DNA of 64,000 nucleotides, from the NCBI GenBank assembly GCA_964347475.1, contig CAYFYY010000003.1, positions 47,323 to 111,322 on the forward strand, written 5' to 3'. This DNA comes from GCA-020356105 sp964347475 (GTDB lineage Bacteria > Pseudomonadota > Alphaproteobacteria > UBA8366 > JADFVY01). Positions 8,661-17,982 of the stretch are shown one piece after another. The number at the start of each line of letters is the position of its first letter. Within the stretch, counting starts at the first letter, position 1. Below the pieces are notes generated by a model. The model was not told where the DNA came from. It did no database searches and saw only the letters and a program-made list of their open reading frames with translations. The position numbers were made by a program, and so were the translations under genes.

Positions 8661-10006
8661 TCAGCCCGCAGCCATCGAAGCGGCGACGCGCTTCCAGCGC
8701 AGCGCCAGCAGCCCGCCGACCAGCCCGACCTGCGCGAGGACCGGCAGCGTGATGATCAGCGGATGATGGCCGTCGGGATGCGGGAGGAACGCCGGCAGCA
8801 CAGCCTCCCAGTCGGCGGCATCGATGACAACTGGAAACAGCACGTAAAGCACGACGAGATAGACCAGCGCAGTCAGGTGGGCGCGCCGCTTGCGCCCGTC
8901 GAGCGTGATGAAATGGATCACGCCGATGTCGCGGAGCAGGAACAGGAACACCGCAATCACGAAGGCGGCCAGCGATTCCATCCTGTAGAAGCCGGCGAAC
9001 ACATCCCGGGACTCGGGCGACAGCCACCAGACCATGATCAGGCCGAGGCCGAAGATCGCCCCCAGCAACAGTCCGGGCACCCAGGCCGGGGTGGTCTCGA
9101 GAATGCGCCGGACATGCCGCGAATGCCAGGCGGCGCCCCAGCGCCGCAAACGCACCAGCCCCTTCGGCTCGGCATAGGCGGCCAACCAGACCAGCGACAG
9201 CACAGTCAGATAGGCGACGAGCAGCCGCCAAATCGTCGCTGTCCGCGGCACACTGAAGAACCCGGTCCCGCTGGTCGCGAAACCACCGACATAGATGGCG
9301 CAGAAGGCGACGAAAGCGGTCAGCCCGACCGGCCAGCACCGGAACTGCAGCTCCCCTCGCATCAGGCGGTAGATGCCAAAACCGACCCAGAGGAGGAAGG
9401 CGGTCGTCGATGCCAGCAGGAATTCATCGCGCGGAAATGTCCAGCCGTACCAGATCACGTCGCCAGGGCCCACGATGCTATAGGGCGGACCCTCCAGTAT
9501 CGACCAGGAAACGACGGCCGCCCCGATCCCGAACAGCTGCGAGGCGGTGACCTGGAAGCGCAGCCGGTCCGGCCGCAGACGCTGGATGAGAAGACTCACG
9601 AACAGAGCGACCGCCTGTGCGAACAGGCCGACCATGACGACCCGCAGCAGATCGTCGGCATCCCGCGCCCACTGATAGAGCAGGGCGGGGATGCTCAACG
9701 CAGCGCCATACCAGACATAGATGGTGCTGCCGGCAAACTTGCCCCACGCCATCGCGAACGGGCCGATCGTCGACATGCGCTGGGAATCCCAGGTCCGTGC
9801 CGCAACCTCGCCCAGCACCGCGTCGGCGGCAAGGCGCGTCCCCCACAGCACCAGCAGCCCCATCATCGCGTACCACGCCACGTCGGATACGCCTCCGCGG
9901 GCCCCGCCGAACCATGCCGCGGCATAGATCAGCAGCAGGATCAGCGGCATCGCGATCAGCCGATGCAGGGTCAGCTCGAGCAGCAAATTCCGGTGGAATT
10001 CCGGGT

Positions 10007-10010
<4 letters not shown>
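8661..10010 (-). CDS. ABC-2 type transporter permease
   Basis: A 449-residue protein with about twelve hydrophobic stretches and almost no soluble domain. Examples are LIAMPLILLLIYAAAWFGGA near the start and VGLFAQAVALFVSLLIQRL in the middle. The gene overlaps the ABC ATPase start-stop (ATGA) immediately upstream, which fixes its role as the membrane half of an exporter. The wording ABC-2 is based on this architecture, since no substrate-specific motif is visible. The cargo is unknown. Confidence 0.75.
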
Positions 10011-11002
<992 letters not shown>

Positions 11003-11021
11003 CGATCGGGTCGGCCGACCG

Positions 11022-12476
11022 TCAGGCCACCCCGCCCATGCAGATGTACTTCACCTCCAGGAACTCATCGAGGCCGTAGTGCGAGCCCTCGCGGCCGATC
11101 CCGGATTCCTTGACGCCGCCGAACGGTGCGATCTCGGTCGAGATGATGCCGACATTGGCGCCGACGATGCCGTATTCGAGGCCCTCGGAGACCCGCCAGA
11201 CGCGCCCCATGTCGCGGCTGTAGAAATAGGCGGCGAGGCCGAACTCGGTATCGTTCGCCATCTCGATCGCCTCCTCCTCGGTCTTGAAGCGGAACAGCGG
11301 CGCCAGCGGCCCGAAGGTCTCCTCCCTGGTGACCCGCATCGAGGTGTCGACGTCGGCCAGGATGGTCGGCTGGAAGAACGTGCCGCCGAGTTCATGGCGG
11401 CCACCGCCGGCGACGACCCGGGCCCCCTTGGACAGCGCATCGGCGATATGCTGCTCGACCTTCTCCACTGCGGCCATGTCGATCAGCGGGCCCTGGTTGA
11501 CGCCGTCCTCGACGCCGCTGCCGACCTTCAGGCCGGTCACCGCCTCGGACAGTTTCGCGGCGAAGGCCTCGTAGACCCCGTCCTGCACCAGCAGGCGGTT
11601 GGCGCAGACGCAGGTCTGCCCGGCATTGCGGTATTTCGAGGCCATCGCGCCCTCGACCGCGGCGTCGAGATCGGCATCGTCGAACACGATGAACGGCGCG
11701 TTGCCGCCGAGCTCCATGCTCACCTTCTTGACCGTGCCGGCACACTGCTGCATCAGCGTCTTGCCGATCTCCGTCGAGCCGGTGAAGGTGAGCTTGCGGA
11801 CGATCGGGTTCGAGGTCATCTCGCCGCCGATCGCCTTGGCGCTGCCGGTGACGACGCTGAACACGCCCTTCGGCACGCCGGCGCGCTCCGCGAGCTCGGC
11901 GAGCGCCAGGGCGGAATAAGGCGTCGCCGTCGCCGGCTTGACCACCATCGGGCAGCCGGCGGCGAGCGCCGGTCCGGCCTTGCGGGTGATCATCGCCGCC
12001 GGGAAGTTCCACGGCGTGATCGCGGCGCAGACGCCGACCGGCTCCTTGATCACGACGACGCGGCGGTCCCCCATATGGGTCGGGATCACCTCGCCGTAGG
12101 CGCGGCGTCCCTCCTCGGCGAACCATTCGAGGAACGAGGCGGCATACGCCACTTCGCCCTTGGCCTCGGGCAGCGGCTTGCCCTGCTCGGTGGTCATCAA
12201 GAGGCCGAGATCGTCCTGGTTATCCATCATCAGCTCGTACCAGCGGCGGATGATGGTGGCGCGCTCCTTGGCGGTCTTCGCGCGCCACGCCGGCCATGCC
12301 GCATTGGCGGCCTCGATGGCCCGGCGCGTCTCGTTCGCGCCCATCTTCGGCACGGTGCCGAGAATCTCGTTGGTCGCCGGGTCGTTCACCTCGATCGTCG
12401 CACCGTCATCGGCATCTAGCCAGGCGCCATCGATATAGCATTTTTGCCGGAACAGGCTCTGGTCCTTGAGCTTCAT
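11022..12476 (-). CDS. gabD: NAD(P)-dependent succinate-semialdehyde dehydrogenase
   Basis: A 484-residue aldehyde dehydrogenase that oxidises succinate semialdehyde to succinate, the last step of the GABA shunt. The N-terminus (LFRQKCYIDGAWLDADDG), the cofactor segment TPWNFPAAMITRK, the glycine loop FTGSTEIGK, the general-base Glu in ELGGNAPFIVF and the catalytic Cys in GQTCVCANR all match GabD. The length is exactly typical. No GABA aminotransferase lies nearby. It sits 19 bases upstream of the ABC ATPase on the same strand, possibly by chance. Confidence 0.92.
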   Translation of the reverse strand: MKLKDQSLFRQKCYIDGAWLDADDGATIEVNDPATNEILGTVPKMGANETRRAIEAANAAWPAWRAKTAKERATIIRRWYELMMDNQDDLGLLMTTEQGKPLPEAKGEVAYAASFLEWFAEEGRRAYGEVIPTHMGDRRVVVIKEPVGVCAAITPWNFPAAMITRKAGPALAAGCPMVVKPATATPYSALALAELAERAGVPKGVFSVVTGSAKAIGGEMTSNPIVRKLTFTGSTEIGKTLMQQCAGTVKKVSMELGGNAPFIVFDDADLDAAVEGAMASKYRNAGQTCVCANRLLVQDGVYEAFAAKLSEAVTGLKVGSGVEDGVNQGPLIDMAAVEKVEQHIADALSKGARVVAGGGRHELGGTFFQPTILADVDTSMRVTREETFGPLAPLFRFKTEEEAIEMANDTEFGLAAYFYSRDMGRVWRVSEGLEYGIVGANVGIISTEIAPFGGVKESGIGREGSHYGLDEFLEVKYICMGGVA

Positions 12477-12653
12477 CTAAGGTGTCTCCCTGCGGAAAAG
12501 TGGAATGGGAATGTCGAAATCCGCTGCAGTATAATTGCGCGGCGGACCGGTGTTAACAGATTGCGGCCGCGCATGCCAGTCGCGCGGATGCGGCTTGCGT
12601 TGGCGCTGTTTGTTGCGCATAAGGGCCGCTCCCGGGGACGTGAGGACGGGCGC

Positions 12654-14063
12654 ATGGCTCTAAGTTCGGCAATTCCACGCAGGGCATTCCTCGGTTCCGC
12701 GGCGGCCGCCGTCGCGGCGGTGCCGCTGGCGGCGGGCGTCCGGCGTGCGGCCGGCGCCGGGCCGCGCACATTCACCCTGACCGCCGCGCCCGCCACCGTG
12801 AAGCTGGTCGGCGGCGAATGGCCGGCCACCGATGCATGGGCGTACAACGGGACGGTGCCGGGCCCGGAGCTGCGGGTCCGCCAGGGCGACTCGATCCGGG
12901 TTGACGTGCGCAACGGTCTCGGCGAGCCGACCACGGTGCACTGGCACGGCATCCGGCTGCCGAACGCGATGGACGGCGTGCCCGACCTGACGCAGAAGCC
13001 GATCCTGCCGGGCGAGGACTTCACCTACGAATTCGAAGCCGTCGATGCCGGCAGCTTCTGGTACCACCCCCATGTCAACAGCGCCGAGCAGCAGGGCCGC
13101 GGGCTGGCCGGACCGCTGATCGTCGAGGAGCGCGAGCCGATCGCGGTCGACCGCGACGTCACGTGGGTGATCGACGACTGGCTGCTGCGCGAGACGGCCC
13201 AGATCGACGACAGCTTCGGACATCGCGGCCAGATGAGCCATGGCGGGCGCATCGGCAACACGGTGACCGTAAACGGCCGGGTCCCCGAGGCGTTCCGTGT
13301 GCGTGCCGGCGAGCGCATCCGGCTGCGCCTGATCAACGTCGCCAACGCCCGCACCTTCGCGATCGACTTCGGGGTCCTGAAACCGCGGGTCATCGCCCTG
13401 GACGGCCAGCCGGTGGCGCCGCACGAGCCGCCGGACGGCTACGTCGTTCTCGCCGCCGCGCAGCGCGCCGATCTGGTGATCGACATGGACGGCCGGCCTG
13501 GCGATGCCGTGCAGCTGACGGACAGCTACTACCGCGGCCGCGCCTACGCGTTCCTGACGGTGCAATACGACGACGATCCGCCGCTGCGCGAGTCGCCGCT
13601 CGACGCGCCGGTCGCACTGCCTGCCAACCCTTTGCCCGCGCCGGTCGTCGACGACCAGGCCCAGCGCGAGCGGATCGTCCTCGAAGGCGGCGCCATGGGG
13701 CGCTTTCCGGAAGGCGCCGAGCGCTTCTTCGAGCAGAACCAGTTCTGGTTCGTGAACGGCCTGCCGGACAAGGGCCGGACGACGCCGCTGATCGATATCG
13801 CGAAGGGCCGGACCTGCGTGATCGAGATGGTCAACCGGACCAGCTGGGAACACCCGATGCACCTGCACGGATTCGCGTTCCGGGTCGTGCGCCGGAACGG
13901 CGCGCCCAACATGCGCGGCGAATGGCTGGATACGGTCCTCGTCCGGGCGCAGGAGACGGTGGAGATCGCCTTCGTTGCCGACAATCCGGGCGACTGGCTG
14001 TTCCACTGCCACATCCTCGAGCACATGGCGGCCGGGATGAGCGGCATCGTCCGGGTCGCGTGA
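12654..14063 (+). CDS. Tat-exported multicopper oxidase
   Basis: 469 residues from the ATG at 12654, chosen because a GAGG site and a twin-arginine signal (PRRAFLGSAAAAV) follow it; the open frame extends 210 bases further upstream without a leader. The copper ligand blocks are HWHG and WYHPH in domain 1, and HPMHLHG and HCHILEHMAAGM in domain 3. His, Cys, His and Met of the type 1 site are all present. Such enzymes oxidise Cu(I), phenols or metals in the periplasm, coupled to O2 reduction. No Met-rich CueO-like insert is seen, so the substrate is open. Confidence 0.9.
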   Translation: MALSSAIPRRAFLGSAAAAVAAVPLAAGVRRAAGAGPRTFTLTAAPATVKLVGGEWPATDAWAYNGTVPGPELRVRQGDSIRVDVRNGLGEPTTVHWHGIRLPNAMDGVPDLTQKPILPGEDFTYEFEAVDAGSFWYHPHVNSAEQQGRGLAGPLIVEEREPIAVDRDVTWVIDDWLLRETAQIDDSFGHRGQMSHGGRIGNTVTVNGRVPEAFRVRAGERIRLRLINVANARTFAIDFGVLKPRVIALDGQPVAPHEPPDGYVVLAAAQRADLVIDMDGRPGDAVQLTDSYYRGRAYAFLTVQYDDDPPLRESPLDAPVALPANPLPAPVVDDQAQRERIVLEGGAMGRFPEGAERFFEQNQFWFVNGLPDKGRTTPLIDIAKGRTCVIEMVNRTSWEHPMHLHGFAFRVVRRNGAPNMRGEWLDTVLVRAQETVEIAFVADNPGDWLFHCHILEHMAAGMSGIVRVA

Positions 14064-14066
14064 GCC

Positions 14067-14882
14067 GTGTCGGAACGCAAGGCGATCGGCTATCCCTACG
14101 ACAAGAGCCTCCGCGCCCTCGTCGATCCTGCCCACGCGGGCGGTTTCTTCCGGCACTACCGGCCGAGGACCGAGGCGGCATGGTGCGCCGAATTCAGCCG
14201 GCTCACCTACTGCACGGACCAGGCATTGCTGGTCTCCAGCCTCGACTACGCCGGCTTCGAGCTGATCGCGGCGTTCGACCGGGACGGGACAGAAGCCCTC
14301 CTCGCCCGGGGACCCGCGTTTTCCGTGCTTGCCTTTCGCGGCACCGACGACCTGCGGGCCTGGATCACGAACCTCGACATACGGCCGGCGCCGTGGCGCG
14401 GCGGCGGCAACGCGCATCGCGGGTTCGCCGAGGCGCTGGACCGCGTGTGGCTGGAGGCCGAGGCGTCGGTGGCGCGGGCCGGCCCACCGCTCCTGTTCAC
14501 CGGCCACAGCCTGGGCGCGGCGCTCGCTACCCTCGCGGCGAGCCTCGTCCCGAAAGCCGTGCTCATCACCTTCGGCTCGCCCCGGGTCGGCGATGCCGGG
14601 TTTTGCGCCGCCATGCGGCGGCGGCCGGGCGAGGCGAAGCGCTTCGTCAACAACCGGGACGTCGTGTGCCGGGTCCCCTCGGCGCGGCTCGGCTATCGCC
14701 ATGTCGGCGAGCCCTGGCTGATCGCCGCCGACGGCAGCGTGACACAAGACATCCCGCGCAGCCGCGGACTGGCCGCCCTGCTGCGGGACGGCCTTTCGAA
14801 CGGCAGCGCCTGGCGGCGCGGCGACCTGCCCCGCGAGCTGACCGACCATTCGCCGATCAACTACGTCATGGCGCTGCGATAG
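14067..14882 (+). CDS. Lipase class 3 family hydrolase
   Basis: A 271-residue alpha/beta-hydrolase of the fungal-lipase (class 3) type. The nucleophile elbow is GHSLGAALA, preceded by VLAFRGTDDLRAWITNL (oxyanion region) and followed by ITFGSPRVGD (the Asp-bearing strand is close by). Conserved late NNRDVVCRVP and DHSPINY carry the remaining catalytic Asp/His candidates. The start is GTG, 3 bases after the multicopper oxidase stop, so the two are probably cotranscribed. No signal peptide is visible, which is odd for a lipase. The substrate is unknown. Confidence 0.8.
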   Translation: MSERKAIGYPYDKSLRALVDPAHAGGFFRHYRPRTEAAWCAEFSRLTYCTDQALLVSSLDYAGFELIAAFDRDGTEALLARGPAFSVLAFRGTDDLRAWITNLDIRPAPWRGGGNAHRGFAEALDRVWLEAEASVARAGPPLLFTGHSLGAALATLAASLVPKAVLITFGSPRVGDAGFCAAMRRRPGEAKRFVNNRDVVCRVPSARLGYRHVGEPWLIAADGSVTQDIPRSRGLAALLRDGLSNGSAWRRGDLPRELTDHSPINYVMALR

Positions 14883-14960
14883 GGCGCACACCGCCCTGCG
14901 GCGGCTGCTCGGCGCAGCGGGGCTCCACGGCATGGAAACCTATGCGCGGAACGGGAAATC

Positions 14961-15060
14961 GTCATCGCGAGGCTGCGCAGCAGCCGCGGCGATCCAGCAA
15001 ATTCTCTGTTTTCGCGACATGCTGGATTGCCGCGTCGGCCTTCGGCCTCCTCGCAATGAC
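14961..15060. repeat. REP-like interspersed palindrome
   Basis: An imperfect inverted repeat. GTCATCGCGAGG at the left edge mirrors CCTCGCAATGAC at the right edge, and inner arms GCGATCCAGCA/TGCTGGATTGC pair as well. The CGTCATTGCGAGG...GCAATCCAG signature is a familiar dispersed element of many alphaproteobacterial genomes. It lies in the 356-base gene-free stretch 14883-15238, which also holds a second dispersed-looking motif (15134-15155) and no other gene. Confidence 0.7.
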
Positions 15061-15133
15061 TCCTTTACGCTCCTTGCAAAGGTCTCCAGCATGAGCGCAC
15101 TGCCGGTCGAGCCTTATGCTAAGGAGGCTGCGT

Positions 15134-15155
15134 CCTTCGACAAGCTCAGGATGAG
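15134..15155. repeat. Dispersed motif CCTTCGACAAGCTCAGGATG
   Basis: The sequence TCCTTCGACAAGCTCAGGAT in a non-coding stretch matches, from memory, a short element found many times between genes in several alphaproteobacteria. Only one copy is in this window, so repetition cannot be shown here. Confidence 0.4.
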
Positions 15156-15238
15156 ACCAGCTGTCTCGAAGCGTGAGGTCGCGCCGATTGTCTGTACCGA
15201 TTCCATATGAATGGACAATGCCCCCGGGGACACGCGGA

Positions 15239-15758
15239 TCAGTCGCTCACCCTGATCCTTTTCACGCCCCGGCGTTCGATCTTGGCCGATTCGTACTCGG
15301 CCTTCCACGGGATCTTGCTCCGCACGCAGGGAAACGACGGATTCTTCCCCAGCAACTCAAGAAACGTCGCCTTGGGATCCCCGCCCTCCTTGAAGCCGTA
15401 GACGGGCACCGGCGCCATGAAAGTCGCGGTGCCGATCCTTGTATCATCGATGTAGACCTGCGAAATGTCAGCCCAGCGGCGGTTGTCCATCACGGAAAAG
15501 CTCGATGTCCCCCTCGTGTACCCCCCCGCACAGCGCGACCTTGCCGTCGGACTCGAACGCCTTGATCAGGAACAAGTCGAGGTTGCCGGCCCGGCTGAGA
15601 ACCGAGAAGATCTCGTATTCGGTGTCGAAGGGCTGCGACGAGAGCGTTTCGTAATCGCTGCTGCAGCCGGCCAGCACGGCCGACAGGCCGAACAGCGCCA
15701 ACGAGACGGGAGCGACCCTGCGTCGCCCGCCGACAGGGTGCCTGCGGGTAAATTTCAT
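15239..15758 (-). pseudogene. Lipoprotein of unknown function, frameshifted
   Basis: The ATG at 15758 has a GGAGG leader and opens a lipoprotein signal peptide with lipobox LAGC (VLAGCSSDYE). This frame stops at 15468. An overlapping frame (MDNRRWADISQVYIDDTRIG to the stop at 15239) continues as a soluble domain. Removing one base near 15490 fuses the two into a single protein of about 172 residues, which reads naturally through ELFR-MDNRRW. Either the gene carries a real frameshift or the base is a sequencing error. I do not recognise the family. Confidence 0.6.
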
Positions 15759-15790
15759 CGGTGCCTTCCTCCATGTCCGGTTCTTCTTGT

Positions 15791-15809
15791 CGTGCGTCGC
15801 CGACGCACG
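15791..15809. repeat. Odd palindrome CGTGCGTCG-C-CGACGCACG
   Basis: A perfect 9+1+9 inverted repeat, 33 bases upstream of the lipoprotein start, inside the gene-free 15759-16065 stretch. It could be an operator or an mRNA hairpin. Nothing else was recognised in this stretch. Confidence 0.35.
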
Positions 15810-16065
15810 TGGCATGATTTTGGGTTGCCGGGGATCACCCTAACACATCCCTCCGGAAAGCGGGAATCCAAGCGCCTTTTCGATGTCCGGCCGCCGAGGT
15901 CACCAGGTGCCGGCGCGTGCTTCGCAACGGTCACGAGAATGTTGATTGCGAGGGGCACGGTCCGTGAGTAATCTCGGTGCGTCGGGATATGGCGGTCTCC
16001 CGGCTTCCCAAGGCGCCCATCGCCCAAGCACCGCTCAACGCTCCGTGACGCGGAGGGTCGAGCAT

Positions 16066-16185
16066 ATGGGCGTGTCCAAAACAGCGATTGCTCCCGATGA
16101 ATTTATCGCGGCCGTCGGCACCGCCGACCGGCCGGTATTCCTCGACCTGCGCCGGCGCTTTGTGCCCGGGGAGGTGGCGCGTTGA
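16066..16185 (+). pseudogene. Rhodanese-like N-terminal fragment preceding chrA
   Basis: A 39-residue reading frame with a good ribosome site (GGAGGG). Its sequence IAPDEFIAAVGTADRPVFLDLRRR resembles the first strand-helix of rhodanese domains, such as those encoded just before ChrA in many proteobacteria. It ends abruptly before any catalytic Cys loop and its stop overlaps the TTG start of chrA. It is probably the remnant of a chromate-resistance sulfurtransferase gene that is still used as a translational leader. Confidence 0.45.
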
Positions 16186-17597
16186 CCGCGCGTATGCCGG
16201 AGGCAACGCCCGGGCCGGGCGCGACAGCGGCCGGCATTCGCGCGGCGAATGTCGGCTTTGCCGAGGCGGTCCTGGTCTGGCTGAAGATCGGCTTCATCAG
16301 CTTCGGCGGGCCGGCCGGCCAGATCGCCCTGATGCATCGGCTTCTCGTCGAGGAAAAGCGCTGGATCAGCGAGAGCCGGTTCCTGCACGCGCTCAATTAC
16401 TGCATGCTGCTGCCGGGCCCGGAGGCCCAGCAGCTGGCCACTTATGTCGGCTGGCTGTTGCACAGGACGATCGGTGGCCTGGTCGCGGGCATCCTGTTCG
16501 TCCTGCCCGGAGCCATCGTCATCCTCCTGCTCAGCATCCTGTACGCCGGGTTCCAGGATCTGACCATTGTCCAGGCCGTTTTCTTCGGCATCAAGGCGGC
16601 GGTCCTGGCCGTCGTGATCGAAGCCGTCCTGCGCATCGGCCGGCGCGCCCTGCGCAACCGGATCATGTACCTGCTGGCGGCGGCCGCCTTCGTTGCGATC
16701 TTCTTCCTCCAGGTGCCGTTCCCGGTCATCGTGATCGCGGCGGGGCTGATCGGGTTCGTCGGGGGCATGCTGCGGCCGGGGCAATTCGCCGTGCTCAAGG
16801 GGCACGGACCGGCGACCGGTGCGGACGCGGGGCCTGCCGAAACCGCGATCGACGACGGCGGACCACCGCATACGCGGCCGTCCCTGCGACGCGCCGTTAA
16901 AGTCACCGGCACCTGTCTCGTTCTGTGGTTCGCGCCGATCGCCGCCGTCGCCGCGCTGCTCGGCCCGGCGCACGTGTTCGTCGAGGAGGGGCTGTTCTTC
17001 AGCAAGATGGCCGTGGTCACCTTCGGCGGCGCCTATGCCGTGCTCGCCTATGTCGCGCAGCAGGCAGTGGAGACCCACGGCTGGCTCGCCCCCGGCGAAA
17101 TGCTGGACGGACTCGGCATGGCCGAGACGACCCCGGGCCCACTGATCATGGTGGTCCAGTTCGTCGGCTTCATGGGCGCCTACCGGTATCCGGGCGGGCT
17201 CGACCCGATGCTCGCCGGCGTGCTCGGCGCGATGCTGACAACCTGGGTCACCTTCGTTCCCTGCTTCCTCTGGATCTTCCTCGGCGCACCGTATATCGAG
17301 GCACTGCGCGGCAACCTTTCTCTCGGCGCCGCGCTGTCGGCGATCACTGCGGCCGTCGTCGGCGTCATCCTGAACCTCGCCGTCTGGTTCGGCCTGCACG
17401 TCACGTTCGGCAAGGTCGACGAGCTGCACGTCGCCGGCGTCCGGCTGTTCTGGCCGGACTGGCAGACGATAGACCTTGCGTCGCTGGCCCTGACGGCCCT
17501 GGCACTGATCGCGATGTTGCGGTTCAGGATCGGCATGTTGCCGACCCTCACGGTCGCAGCTTGCCTCGGCGTCGTGCTTCGGTATGCGCTGTTATGA
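16182..17597 (+). CDS. chrA: Chromate transporter ChrA
   Basis: A 471-residue inner-membrane protein with the two-CHR-domain (long chain) architecture. Domain 1 has FISFGGPAGQIALMHR and LLPGPEAQQLATYVGW. Domain 2 repeats the theme as KMAVVTFGGAYAVLAYV and AETTPGPLIMVVQFVGF. Family members export chromate by proton-motive force. The TTG at 16182 follows GAGGTG by 5 bases and overlaps the preceding stop; an ATG at 16194 is the alternative. No chrB is seen. Resistance in this host is inferred. Confidence 0.93.
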   Translation: MTARMPEATPGPGATAAGIRAANVGFAEAVLVWLKIGFISFGGPAGQIALMHRLLVEEKRWISESRFLHALNYCMLLPGPEAQQLATYVGWLLHRTIGGLVAGILFVLPGAIVILLLSILYAGFQDLTIVQAVFFGIKAAVLAVVIEAVLRIGRRALRNRIMYLLAAAAFVAIFFLQVPFPVIVIAAGLIGFVGGMLRPGQFAVLKGHGPATGADAGPAETAIDDGGPPHTRPSLRRAVKVTGTCLVLWFAPIAAVAALLGPAHVFVEEGLFFSKMAVVTFGGAYAVLAYVAQQAVETHGWLAPGEMLDGLGMAETTPGPLIMVVQFVGFMGAYRYPGGLDPMLAGVLGAMLTTWVTFVPCFLWIFLGAPYIEALRGNLSLGAALSAITAAVVGVILNLAVWFGLHVTFGKVDELHVAGVRLFWPDWQTIDLASLALTALALIAMLRFRIGMLPTLTVAACLGVVLRYALL

Positions 17598-17609
17598 GCG
17601 CCCGCCGGG

Positions 17610-17972
17610 CTACCAGCGCCAGCCGAGAAAACCCGTGCCGAACACGACCAGTGCAATGGCGCCGCCTGCGATCGCCCCGGCGATGACGATGTGGTTGCGC
17701 AGCGGCGCTATCTCTTTGAATTCACGCGCAAAATAGGGATCTGGAATCGCCTGGCGCCGGTCCAGCTCCGCAAGTCCGCGCTCACGCAGCAGGTTGCGGT
17801 AGATCCAGGGCAGCGCCGCCCAGGCCTCCGGGTAGTTCTGCCAGACCCAGTCGATGAGCCGGGTCGCCCGGCGCTCCGTCTTGGTCTTCCACAGGAACAT
17901 CCAGATCGCCGCGACGGCGGCGACGGCAAGCAGCACCGTGACCTGTGGGCTGGTTGCGGTGTCCGCCTCCAT
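17610..17972 (-). CDS. Small two-helix membrane protein, unknown function
   Basis: 120 residues with a hydrophobic helix near each end (VTVLLAVAAVAAIWMFLW and IVIAGAIAGGAIALVVFGTG). Between them is a soluble aromatic-rich loop (WVWQNYPEAWAALPWIYRNLL). It starts 10 bases after glmS stops, so it is the third gene of the glmU-glmS unit. I do not recognise the family; its codon use is like that of its neighbours. Confidence 0.6.
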   Translation of the reverse strand: MEADTATSPQVTVLLAVAAVAAIWMFLWKTKTERRATRLIDWVWQNYPEAWAALPWIYRNLLRERGLAELDRRQAIPDPYFAREFKEIAPLRNHIVIAGAIAGGAIALVVFGTGFLGWRW

Positions 17973-17982
17973 GACGCACCGG

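Noticed and set aside
12660..14933. 757-codon minus-strand frame opposite the multicopper oxidase and lipase
   Set aside because: A shadow frame; Arg/Asp/Gly-rich without motifs.
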